Shown here piece after piece: positions 17,178-25,541 of a stretch of DNA of 36,788 nt. How positions within the stretch are numbered: the first letter of the stretch is position 1; the number at the start of each line of letters is the position of its first letter. Origin of the DNA: Lentisphaerota bacterium. GTDB lineage: Bacteria; Verrucomicrobiota; Lentisphaeria; Victivallales; Victivallaceae. The stretch lies in the NCBI GenBank assembly GCA_015061775.1, contig SUVY01000023.1, positions 1 to 36,788 on the forward strand. Reading direction: 5' to 3'. Made by a program: the position numbers and the translations under genes. Below the pieces are notes generated by a model. It did not search any database and was not told where the DNA came from. It saw only the letters and a program-made list of their open reading frames with translations.

Positions 17178-17729
17178 TTACTTTATTTTGAAAAGTTTAC
17201 AGAGCGCGTCGAAACGCTCAAGCGTTGCCGGAGCAAACTTTTTCATGCCGCGGCGCACCTCTTCAAGACTCTTTTCGGTTCCGTCTCCGGACTTGGAAAA
17301 AAATTTGTCCGCAAGGCATACCGCTTTCTCTTCTAACGTCTCCGGAAGATAATCACGCTCCGGAAGCGGAAGTTTCTGCTCGCGGATATCCTCGATACTC
17401 AATCCAGACCCCGTGTGACGCTCGCAGATCCGGGCGTGTCTTTCAAGGTCTATATCGTGCTGCTGAGCATACTCCCGCAGCAGTTTTGCTCCAATGATTC
17501 CGTGGGTGATATAAGGAGCATTTCCGGTACAGAATATTCCGGGAGCATGGCATTTGAATATACCTATATCGTGCAGAAGCGCACCCTCTGATACCAGCTT
17601 CAGGTCAAGATCAAGCCCGGAGGACTCCGCGATGGCAAGTGCCTTCTTCCGCACATTTTCGCTGTGGGAAATCAGCGAACGGCGCAGCTGACCGTCTTCG
17701 GGATAGTAATATTCGATGATCTCTTTCAT
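17178..17729 (-). CDS. HD-domain (HDIG-type) hydrolase
   Basis: 183 residues. Metal-binding HD features: His in SLISHSENVRKKA (about residue 20), LLHDIGIFK (HD pair near 50), a conserved His in YITHGIIGAKLL and His in ICERHTGSG, with Asp in CLADKFFSK. It probably hydrolyses a phosphate ester or nucleotide; the substrate is unknown. Two adjacent ATG codons (17732 and 17729) compete; the second is chosen because GGAGG lies 6 nt before it but only 3 nt before the first. It is the last gene of the long minus operon, 25 nt after the SBP gene. Confidence 0.85.
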   Translation of the reverse strand: MKEIIEYYYPEDGQLRRSLISHSENVRKKALAIAESSGLDLDLKLVSEGALLHDIGIFKCHAPGIFCTGNAPYITHGIIGAKLLREYAQQHDIDLERHARICERHTGSGLSIEDIREQKLPLPERDYLPETLEEKAVCLADKFFSKSGDGTEKSLEEVRRGMKKFAPATLERFDALCKLFKIK

Positions 17730-17754
17730 CATCCCCCTCCTGTTTTGCGGTATT

Positions 17755-19551
17755 TCAAAGGTAGGCAGGAGTGATCTCCATTCCCGCCGGATATACGTTG
17801 AGATTTTTGAATTTTTCCGATACTGCGACAAGGCTGTACGGCCAGACCAGAAAGGTGTACGGCTGATCGCGGTGGATTATCTCTCCGATCTTGTGCGCGA
17901 GCTCTTTGCGTTTTGCGGAGTCGAACTCCGAACGCATCTCTTCGATCAGACGGTCTAGTTCGGCGTTTGAATAGGATATATGGTTGCTTCCTCCCTGAGC
18001 TATCTGGCTTGAGTGCCAGACCTGATACATATCAGGATCAAAGTTGCTCGCCCAGCCGAGACAGCAGGCATCGTAGCTTCTTGAATCGAGTCGGCTGATA
18101 TAGTTTGACCACTCTATGACCTGGATGGACATATCTATTCCGGCGGCGGCAAAAGACTCCTTCAAAAGCGGCATGAGACGCTGCTGGATGCTGCTGGTCG
18201 CTATCTGCATCATGGTAAAACGGAATTTTTTACCATCTTTTTCCAATATTCCGTCTCCGTCCACATCGCGCCAGCCTGCCTTGGCAAGAAGCTTCTTCGC
18301 CCTCTCGGGATCGTAAGGCAGCGGTTTTAATTTGGGATTGGTGAAATTACTGCGCGGAAAGAACGGAGTCACGGCTATCTCAGCAAGATCATGGTAGATA
18401 TCCCGGCATATCCGCTCGCGATCGACCAGCAGCGTCAGAGCAGTACGGACATCGCGGTCGCGGAAAAGCGGATTATTCTGATTGTAGCCGATATAGGTGT
18501 ATTGCGGAAGCAGATACTTTTCCTTGCGCAGACGCGCCGCCTTGAACTGCGGAGTATCTGTCCGCTTTATCCATTGCTCAGGAGTCAGAGACAGTCTGTC
18601 GATCTTTCCTGACATCAACGCCTGAAAACAGGTATTGGGATGGCTTATGACTTCAAAACGCAGCTCATCGAGCGGAGGGGCTATTCCGTATTTCGCTCCG
18701 AAATAGCGCGGATTGCGCTTGAGGACTATCGCCTGTGCCTTGTCCCACCTGTCGAGCATATAGGCTCCGGAAGTTACAGGAAGTTTGTTCCGCAGGTGGT
18801 CTGAGTTGAACGCATTTCCGTCAAACTTTCCGTCAGGAGCGTAATAATGGCGGGGCAGCGGAGAGAGTCCGAGGGTACATGCCACGGCTCCGTAGAAGGG
18901 CTTTTTCCAATACACCATAAACTCGTAGTCGTTGACTATCTCTATCTTTTCCAGATCCTGATAGTAGGCTTTGAGGTGGGAGGAGTTGACGTTTTTGTCT
19001 TTGATGACATCGACCATGAACTTGAAGTCATGGGAAGTTACCTCAACGTCTTCATGGCGTTTTCCGGTAACGGGATCGGTGACGTCGCAATATTTTATTC
19101 CGCGTCTCAGTTTGATGCGGAATACTTTTTTATCCGGAGATATCTCCCAGCTCTCAGCTGCCATCGGCTCGAAAACATCCGGATTTTCCCAGTTGCGCTC
19201 TGCGAGAGATACTGAACAGAGCGCAAGCAGCTGCGATGCCGTGGCTTCGTTGCAGATGATTGGATTGAAATTGGGTGGCTCGGCATTTATCGACTGCACC
19301 ATCCTGCCTCCGGAGCGGGCGGCGGGATCAAAGTATTTCAAATTGGCGATATTGCTCTTGATGATTGCTTTTTCAGGAGCAGTTTTTTCCACCCTCGCCG
19401 CAGGAACCGTTCCCTGTTTTTCGAGCTGTTCGAGCAGCCTGACATTGACCCGGTGCAGGCGGTCAACGGCATTTATTCCGACGATGCCGAGATAGATGAC
19501 TGCCAGCGTAAGAACGGTGAGGATGAATTTGAGATAAAAGCCGGAACGCAT
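17755..19551 (-). CDS. Membrane-anchored ABC solute-binding protein, SBP_bac_5 (peptide/nickel/oligosaccharide type)
   Basis: 598 residues. Instead of a lipobox it has an N-terminal membrane helix (about 8-27) followed by a short coiled-coil-like stretch to about 47. The family 5 binding domain then runs to the end (NAEPPNFNPIICNEA, FEPMAAESWEISPDKKVFRIKLRRG, VTSGAYMLDRW, WSNYISRLDS). Such proteins deliver peptides or oligosaccharides to an ABC importer. No permease or ATPase gene is adjacent, so its partner must be elsewhere. The ATG follows AGGGG at the end of the GH36 gene; only 3 nt separate the two. Next to an alpha-galactosidase, an alpha-galactoside ligand is plausible but unproven. 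Confidence 0.88.
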   Translation of the reverse strand: MRSGFYLKFILTVLTLAVIYLGIVGINAVDRLHRVNVRLLEQLEKQGTVPAARVEKTAPEKAIIKSNIANLKYFDPAARSGGRMVQSINAEPPNFNPIICNEATASQLLALCSVSLAERNWENPDVFEPMAAESWEISPDKKVFRIKLRRGIKYCDVTDPVTGKRHEDVEVTSHDFKFMVDVIKDKNVNSSHLKAYYQDLEKIEIVNDYEFMVYWKKPFYGAVACTLGLSPLPRHYYAPDGKFDGNAFNSDHLRNKLPVTSGAYMLDRWDKAQAIVLKRNPRYFGAKYGIAPPLDELRFEVISHPNTCFQALMSGKIDRLSLTPEQWIKRTDTPQFKAARLRKEKYLLPQYTYIGYNQNNPLFRDRDVRTALTLLVDRERICRDIYHDLAEIAVTPFFPRSNFTNPKLKPLPYDPERAKKLLAKAGWRDVDGDGILEKDGKKFRFTMMQIATSSIQQRLMPLLKESFAAAGIDMSIQVIEWSNYISRLDSRSYDACCLGWASNFDPDMYQVWHSSQIAQGGSNHISYSNAELDRLIEEMRSEFDSAKRKELAHKIGEIIHRDQPYTFLVWPYSLVAVSEKFKNLNVYPAGMEITPAYL

Positions 19552-19554
19552 ATT

Positions 19555-21411
19555 TTATCCCCTGAATTCAATGAGTTGGCAACTGTGCGGAGCAAGCTCG
19601 ATCTCGAACAGTTTTCCGTCATGCGAAACGGATTTTCCGCTCCAGAAGTCGGTTGCTTTCATATCTTTGGAGATACCGGATTTTTCCAGATCGAAGGAGA
19701 AGGTCTTTTTCTCGTTGTCATCCCAGTTGATGGCAAGCAGACGGACTCCGGACTTGAACTTCTGGACAAATCTCCACGGAAGCTCTGACTCGAAGAGTTC
19801 AAGACAGACTCCCGCCTCTCCGGGCTCAGCGGAGACCGTTTTGCGGCAGAGTTCAAGTCCCTTTTCGTTGAGCAGGGTCATCTTGTCGGAGAGGTTCAGC
19901 ACGCCTCCGGAAATGATCGCAACTGAGAGCAGCACCTCGGGCTCATTCTCTTTGAACGTGGCGAGATCAAACTCTTTGTCCGCAAGATATTGATCGTTGG
20001 GAGCAACATAGACATACGTCGGCTGCAGGCGGTGCATATCGGGGTCAACCGAGGTATGCTCAGCGCGGCAAACCGCGAAGTCGGGGTCATTTATCCAGAG
20101 TTTGCGGTTCTGCCAGTAACGCGCCGCCACAACGGGAGCATTGACTTTGGTGTTGCGCCATGTGGCGTGGATATCCGCTCCGATACGGCAGGCGTTGAGG
20201 CCCTTTGAGCCGGAAGAATAGACGTGACCACAGCCGAGTATCTCAGCTCTGTCACCCGTTCCGCGGCGCACGCTGTCTATGATGAGACGCACGATATCGT
20301 CGCGGCGGCACTTCGGGTCTGCATGGCGGAAAGCCTGGATGACGGGTTTCAAAAAGTCGATCTTGAAGTAGCCGTATCCGTAATCGGTGAAGCGGCGGAA
20401 TGTATCCTCGAGAAACTTCTGTGCCTTTTCAGTAGTCGGGTCGAGCACAAAACCGTAACGCTTCATGCACTGGTAGGCGAGACAGGGCTGACCTCCGCGG
20501 CTCTTGGCGAGCATATCCCAATCCATCTGAGCGATGCGGGCGTGAGGTTCGACGATACCCGGAGCGATCCAGAGACCGGGAACAAACCCCATCTTGCGCA
20601 GCTCTCCGGCAAGGGTATCCATTCCGGAAGCAAAGTAGTGATTGGGTTCCCACTCTCCGTAGCAGTACTGCCAGCCGTCGTCGATGATTATGCGTTTGAC
20701 ATATTTGGAGAGAACAGGGTCGCGGTGGATGAATTCGGCGTTTTTCAGCACCTCATCTTCGGTGATAGTCCAGCGGTAGTAATCCCAGGTGTTCCAGCCG
20801 CAGACGGGGTCGGAGAACTCTTTTCCCGGCTCGGAAATCTCGTTGCCGTACTCTTCGAGCAGGGCATAGCCGTCGGAGCTTTCGCGCACGGTGAGCTCAG
20901 GAAACTCCAATTCGACTGCTCCGTAATATTCAGCAAGAGAGGTGATGGATATATTTTTGAGTGCGCACTTGACTCCGGTACAGGTGAACTCAGCCGGAAA
21001 TCCCGCCTGATAGGGAGTTGACAGCTGCATGGTGACTCCGTCGCGGGTGATGGAGACCACGGTCTCACCGAAGATGGAAGTCTCCTCTTCAAGTTTTTTC
21101 AAGTCGTAGGAGCTGCAGCCTTTGAACGCGGTCTGAGGCAGGATATGATCCGCCGCAAGCTCGGGAAGCTCAAAGTATTTGAAAACCACCTTGTCCTGCA
21201 CTTTATCCAGAACGGCGGTGACTTTGAAGGATGAACGGTAAATCTTTTCTGTTACTTCAAGTTTCCATTTTCCGCCTGCTTCAGCAGTATAAACTCCGTC
21301 TGATTGCAGCTGCCAGTTGAGGGCAACGGCGTCGCCTTCTCCGAATGAGACGCTGCTGTTGAAGACAATGGACGGAAACTTTTCAAGTTTTACGACAGGT
21401 TGACAAGACAT
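19555..21411 (-). CDS. GH36-type alpha-galactosidase
   Basis: 618 residues, clan GH-D. Residues 1-190 form a beta-sandwich, 200-520 the TIM barrel and the rest a C-terminal beta domain. Motifs: GWNTWDYY (205-212), IIIDDGWQYCYGEW (241-254), GLWIAPG (279-285), YFKIDFLKPV with nucleophile Asp352 and CRIGADIHATW with acid/base Asp413. It hydrolyses terminal alpha-galactosides such as raffinose-family sugars. There is no signal peptide. AAAGGAGTGA, which includes the stop codon of the upstream acyltransferase gene, is its ribosome site; only 6 nt separate the genes. It is shorter than the roughly 720-residue classical GH36 enzymes. Confidence 0.9.
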   Translation of the reverse strand: MSCQPVVKLEKFPSIVFNSSVSFGEGDAVALNWQLQSDGVYTAEAGGKWKLEVTEKIYRSSFKVTAVLDKVQDKVVFKYFELPELAADHILPQTAFKGCSSYDLKKLEEETSIFGETVVSITRDGVTMQLSTPYQAGFPAEFTCTGVKCALKNISITSLAEYYGAVELEFPELTVRESSDGYALLEEYGNEISEPGKEFSDPVCGWNTWDYYRWTITEDEVLKNAEFIHRDPVLSKYVKRIIIDDGWQYCYGEWEPNHYFASGMDTLAGELRKMGFVPGLWIAPGIVEPHARIAQMDWDMLAKSRGGQPCLAYQCMKRYGFVLDPTTEKAQKFLEDTFRRFTDYGYGYFKIDFLKPVIQAFRHADPKCRRDDIVRLIIDSVRRGTGDRAEILGCGHVYSSGSKGLNACRIGADIHATWRNTKVNAPVVAARYWQNRKLWINDPDFAVCRAEHTSVDPDMHRLQPTYVYVAPNDQYLADKEFDLATFKENEPEVLLSVAIISGGVLNLSDKMTLLNEKGLELCRKTVSAEPGEAGVCLELFESELPWRFVQKFKSGVRLLAINWDDNEKKTFSFDLEKSGISKDMKATDFWSGKSVSHDGKLFEIELAPHSCQLIEFRG

Positions 21412-21417
21412 AATAGA

Positions 21418-22425
21418 TCACTCCTTTGTGTTGTTGTTTTCACGGGCAAGTTTGCTGAAAAAGTGGGCGTTGGGAACTTTTGCGTAATAGGGGTAACGCT
21501 TTTTGAGCTCCTCAGAGGCATCCGGAGGTATATGCTGAAATCTCTTATAGAGCCAGAGATACTGCTCAGGGTACTCACGGATGTACTTTTCAGATATATC
21601 AAGGAGAGCCTGCAATATCTCAGCATCGCTCTCATACTCTTCGAACGGCTTGGGCAGGTCTTCGGAGAGAGAGTAGAGTTTTCCATCCGCATGGCGGAGA
21701 CTTATTCCGAACATGATGGCGCAGGGAATATTTCTTGCGTCACAATATCTTTTCAGCACGATGGGTCCGGAACTGCTGGGAGAGGGAACTCCGAAAAAGT
21801 TGACGAAAACGCCTCCATCGCGGACCCGGGTATTCTGGTCAACGAGAATGGCGATGCTCTTTCCGTCTCGGAGAGCTGACACACAGCTGCGCATCGCTCC
21901 TTTGGAAAATATCACCTCAAATCCTGCCGCTATTCCGCGCACACGGTCATTGAAAAATTTGTTGAGGTATTTATTTTTGACCGGCTTGGCGATCGCTGCC
22001 ATTTTCACTTTGGCGTGGTAGGTCGCCATGATTCCTGAACCCTCCCAGCTGCCGTGGTGCGAAGAGACATAGAGCATACGCACATCGTTGCGCGCAAAGT
22101 TCTGGAGTTTTTCCCTGAGACACTCCGGCATCACGTAACATCTTTCAATGCGCTCGGGTCTGCCGTCAGTCCAGAAGAACTCGATCATGTTCCACAGCAT
22201 ATTGAATATGGATTCAAATCCGACTTTTCTGATCTTTTTCTTATCCCAGTCAGGAAATGCGCATTTGATGTTGGCGCAGACAAGCTTTGACACTCCGGGA
22301 ACCATCCAGGCGATGCGCGCAAAAAATCTTGCGGTCACCGGAACCGCCCATCCGGGCAGACTGCGTATGGTATAATAACTGAGCATTGCCGCGCAATACA
22401 ACACAAACTCTCGAATTTTTTTCAT
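21418..22425 (-). CDS. Lipid A biosynthesis acyltransferase, LpxL/HtrB family
   Basis: 335 residues from the ATG at 22425; a GTG directly before it (22428) is an equally possible start. An N-terminal membrane helix is followed by the acyltransferase domain with the HHGSWE motif (His123, Glu128 as the HX4E pair), the FFGVPSPSSSGP segment and the terminal PEQYLWLYKRF motif typical of LpxL/LpxM. It adds a secondary acyl chain to Kdo-lipid A or a related lipid on the inner membrane, which implies a Gram-negative envelope. It lies between a sugar transporter-like gene and an alpha-galactosidase; no other lipid A gene is nearby. Confidence 0.88.
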   Translation of the reverse strand: MKKIREFVLYCAAMLSYYTIRSLPGWAVPVTARFFARIAWMVPGVSKLVCANIKCAFPDWDKKKIRKVGFESIFNMLWNMIEFFWTDGRPERIERCYVMPECLREKLQNFARNDVRMLYVSSHHGSWEGSGIMATYHAKVKMAAIAKPVKNKYLNKFFNDRVRGIAAGFEVIFSKGAMRSCVSALRDGKSIAILVDQNTRVRDGGVFVNFFGVPSPSSSGPIVLKRYCDARNIPCAIMFGISLRHADGKLYSLSEDLPKPFEEYESDAEILQALLDISEKYIREYPEQYLWLYKRFQHIPPDASEELKKRYPYYAKVPNAHFFSKLARENNNTKE

Positions 22426-22474
22426 CACTCAACTCTTTCTTGAAATACCTCTGCCGCGCAGAAAATTTTACTGA

Positions 22475-23679
22475 TCAACTGTTGCTTTTTGTCACCCGGT
22501 AAAGTGCGTATGCCATCAACAGGAAGAACACCGGACCGAAAACATACAGTCCCCTTACTCCGCAGCTGCTGACTACCAGACCTGCGACAAGCGGAGAGAG
22601 AAAGTTTCCGCAGCTGCGCATACTGGCGGCATAGCCGAAGATAAGTCCGCGGTTTTCAGCTGAGGTGCGGCGGCTCAACCATATCTGGAGAGCTGGATCG
22701 AGACCGCTTCCGGCAAAAACCGCTATAAAACGGAAGAAAATACCGCTCCGAGCGTCGAACTCAGACTGATCGCCCCCATCGCCACGGCGGCACATATCGA
22801 CGAACATATCGCTATGCGCCCGGGAGAGAAGCGGTCTGAGAGTATTCCGAGGGTAAATCCTGAGACTACTCCGGCAAATCCGCAGACTGCTGATAAAGCT
22901 CCTGTCCAGCCTGAGGCTCCCGTCAGGGTGCCGAGGATATCCTGCACCAGCAGCGGAACAAATGACATATCGAAATGACGGCAGAACATGACGCAAGCCA
23001 TCAAGAGGACAATAGGCAGAGCCGCCTTGAACGCCTTGCCCCGCGGGACAAGTGTGGAAAAGAAATTCCGCATACGCGTATTCTGCGGAACAAAGTGCTC
23101 GCGTACTCCGTACCAGACCAGAATAAATGAGGTGGTCATCAATACAGCAGTAGCGAAAAAGGCGTTGCGGTATCCGAAATATTCAGCGAAAAGGCCTCCG
23201 AGAAAAGAGCCAGTCATGTGGCCTGAAAACATCGCGCTGTGCAGACTGCCGAGGGCAAAACCGTTGTGTTCCTCCGGAGTCTGGGTCGATATAAGGGTCT
23301 GCGCCGCCGAGACCGTTCCGCAGAACATACCCTGCACCAGACGCAGGAATATCAGAAACACCGGCTCGGTCGCGACACCCATGAGGCCGATAGCCACAGC
23401 TCCGCCGATATACGATCTCAAGAGCATCTTTCTTCTGCCGAACTTATCAGCCAGAGCTCCCCAGATCGGAGCAAAGAGCATCATGGTAAGCGGAGCACTC
23501 GCTCCGAAAAGAGCGACATAAACAGGAAGTGACGAACTCGGCACCTGAAGATCTTTCTGCATAAAAAACGGAGCAAAAGGCAGTCCGAAAGAGAAGCCGT
23601 TGGCGGCGATGAACTGCGCCATCCAAACGACAAAAAGCTGCCGCTTCCAATTTTTGCGGAAATCTGCTGCCGGCTCCAA
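22475..23679 (-). pseudogene. MFS transporter, frameshifted
   Basis: The first frame (23679 to 22723) encodes TMs 1 to about 9: SFGLPFAPFF, ALADKFGRRKMLLRSY with the loop 2-3 MFS motif, and SDRFSPGR with the loop 8-9 repeat. It stops after TLGAVFSSVL. A second minus frame picks up without loss (FFRFIAVFAGSGLDPALQ to VTKSNS) and ends at 22475. One base appears to be missing near 22730-22740 in a T-rich run (GTATTTTCTTCC). No slippery heptamer fits, so a real mutation or an assembly error is likelier than programmed frameshifting. The start is a TTG at 23679, five bases after GGAGG. The transport substrate is unknown. Confidence 0.8.
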
Positions 23680-23739
23680 AACGACCTCCCGGAGTATAAT
23701 AAACGTTGTGTTGATACACCTTCTTTTAAAATACTCTTC

Positions 23740-25131
23740 TCAGCATGAAAAATCAAGGGATTTTCTGGAATAAATCTCCAATCTGCTGGAATAAATCTCT
23801 TCCGAAAGAGTGTCGCATATCCTGGCGTTTTCTGAAAGCACATCGAACCCGGGATACAGCGTGCGGTCGCAGTTCTGGCAATCGAGCAGCAGACGGAAAT
23901 AACCGTCCGAAAACCGGGAAGATGCCGGAATGGTATGGCTGAGCGTGAGATTTCCGAGACAGAGGTGCGGTCCGGAGCGTTTCGAGCAGAGCGTGAGAAG
24001 TATCGACGGGTGCGGTTTCAACTCGAGCTCGAGACGGTTTCCGGGAAGAGATATGCCGTTGGGTGAAAACGGCATGGAGTTCCCTTTGAAATCCACGCAG
24101 ATAAAACTGCGGTCACAGGCAAAATATTTACCTGCAAACAGCCTGAACTGCACCCCCTTCCAGCGTTTGGCGGAGCTCGAAAGTATCACATCGGCGCAAG
24201 TCGGAGTGCGGGAGTTTGCGGCAACTCCATTTTCCTGCAGATACCCTTCGTACTGTCCTGAAAAGAGCAGCCGCCTGCCGGTAACTTTACGGAGAGCATT
24301 TTCAAGTTCCGAATTTATACTGTCAAAATCAAATTTTCCCGGACACTCCATGATGCAGTACCCCAGCATGAGCAGAAGATGGCTCTGAAACATATCCGTC
24401 ACGATGCCCGCGCTGTCGAAATAGGAGGCTCTTCCGGCAACTCCGCAGCTCTCCTGGGTCCCGATGGTGATGCGCTCTATGCAGGAGTTGCTCCACACTC
24501 CTGAAAAGAGAGTATTGGCGAATCTCAGCATCAAAATATTCTGCACATCATCTTTGCCGAGATAGTGGTCGATAAGGTATATCTGATGGGGTTTTGCCAG
24601 ACGCTGAAGGATATCCCGGAGCATTCCGGCATCTTTGCGGTCTCTTCCGAGCGGTTTTTCCAATACGATATTGCGGAAAGCTGTTGAAGAGCTCTCTTCA
24701 AACATTCCCTGCTCCGACATGGCTGAAAGTGTACTGCGGTAGGCGGTAAAGGGCAGAGCATAGTAGTATATCCGCGGATATCTGAACTCCGAGGTATCAA
24801 AGCTGTCGAGAAAGCAGGAGAGTTTTTTCCCCGCCTCCGGAATATCCGGATCGAAGTTGAAGTGATACACCTCTTTATCCAGCAGCTCATCGTAAGATAC
24901 CGAGCGTTTAAACTCTTCAAGTGAGGAAAAACGTCTTGTGAGTGCAACTATGCGGCTCTCAGGATGGAGCAGCCCCGCTCTCTTAAGTCCGGCAAATGCA
25001 GGAAATATTTTGCGCTTTGCAAGGTCTCCGGACGCTCCGGACAGGACAAACAGACAGGGGGATGGAACCGTCTCGCGGCAGAACTTTTCGTCAAAGTCCT
25101 GAGAGAAAAACTCTGCGCCGGTCAGAGACAT
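23740..25131 (-). CDS. zwf: Glucose-6-phosphate 1-dehydrogenase
   Basis: 463 residues, a little short for Zwf (480-510). It has the NADP fingerprint GASGDLAKRK (32-41), EKPLGRD (158-164), the active-site LIDHYLGKD with His189 (usually RIDHYLGKE), and His251 in DMFQSHLLLML. It oxidises glucose-6-phosphate to 6-phosphogluconolactone, entering the oxidative pentose phosphate route. No gnd or pgl gene is adjacent. The ATG lies within the last codons of the thioredoxin gene (10-nt overlap). The MFS gene begins 60 nt downstream. Confidence 0.92.
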   Translation of the reverse strand: MSLTGAEFFSQDFDEKFCRETVPSPCLFVLSGASGDLAKRKIFPAFAGLKRAGLLHPESRIVALTRRFSSLEEFKRSVSYDELLDKEVYHFNFDPDIPEAGKKLSCFLDSFDTSEFRYPRIYYYALPFTAYRSTLSAMSEQGMFEESSSTAFRNIVLEKPLGRDRKDAGMLRDILQRLAKPHQIYLIDHYLGKDDVQNILMLRFANTLFSGVWSNSCIERITIGTQESCGVAGRASYFDSAGIVTDMFQSHLLLMLGYCIMECPGKFDFDSINSELENALRKVTGRRLLFSGQYEGYLQENGVAANSRTPTCADVILSSSAKRWKGVQFRLFAGKYFACDRSFICVDFKGNSMPFSPNGISLPGNRLELELKPHPSILLTLCSKRSGPHLCLGNLTLSHTIPASSRFSDGYFRLLLDCQNCDRTLYPGFDVLSENARICDTLSEEIYSSRLEIYSRKSLDFSC

Positions 25132-25448
25132 TCCATCCCCAGCAGTTCGAGCAGCTGCTCTTCGCTCTGCACCCCGATAGCTGAACCCGTCGGCTCACCG
25201 TCGCGGAACACCATCAAAGTCGGAACCACCTCGACGTGACAGATACGGGCAAGCTCAGGCTCCCGGTCGATATCGACTTTGAGTATCTTCAGCTCCTCCG
25301 GAGCTCTGCCCGAAGCGCACCACTGGTCGATGATACCGCTCTGGCGGCGGCACGGACCGCACCAGGCGGCAAAAAAATCAACAAGACAGAGACCGTTTTC
25401 CAGGGACGTTTCAAACTCTTTTATACCGATGTGTCTGATGGAAGTCAT
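25122..25448 (-). CDS. Thioredoxin
   Basis: 108 residues, one thioredoxin domain with active site WCGPC (Cys30, Cys33) and cis-proline in EVVPTLMVF. A cytoplasmic disulfide reductase. The start at 25448 is chosen over a longer frame because AGGAG precedes it by 10 nt and the promoter at 25490-25517 would begin transcription inside the extended frame. It is the first gene of the minus operon and overlaps zwf by 10 nt. Confidence 0.9.
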   Translation of the reverse strand: MTSIRHIGIKEFETSLENGLCLVDFFAAWCGPCRRQSGIIDQWCASGRAPEELKILKVDIDREPELARICHVEVVPTLMVFRDGEPTGSAIGVQSEEQLLELLGMECL

Positions 25449-25489
25449 AATGGATAAGCTCCTTGATATATTCGACTCCCCCCGGAAAC

Positions 25490-25517
25490 AATATAATGCG
25501 GTACAAAGAAAAATCAA
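25490..25517 (-). promoter_or_regulatory. Promoter of the trx-zwf operon
   Basis: Minus strand TTGATT (25517-25512), 16-nt spacer, TATATT (25495-25490). The expected start is near 25483, 35 nt before the thioredoxin ATG. Confidence 0.65.
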
Positions 25518-25541
25518 GCGTTTCCCGGAGCAATTCCCAAC

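Noticed and set aside
22723-22745. Programmed -1 frameshifting in the MFS gene
   Set aside because: No X-XXY-YYZ slippery heptamer in the right frame and no obvious downstream stem; mutation or assembly error is more likely.
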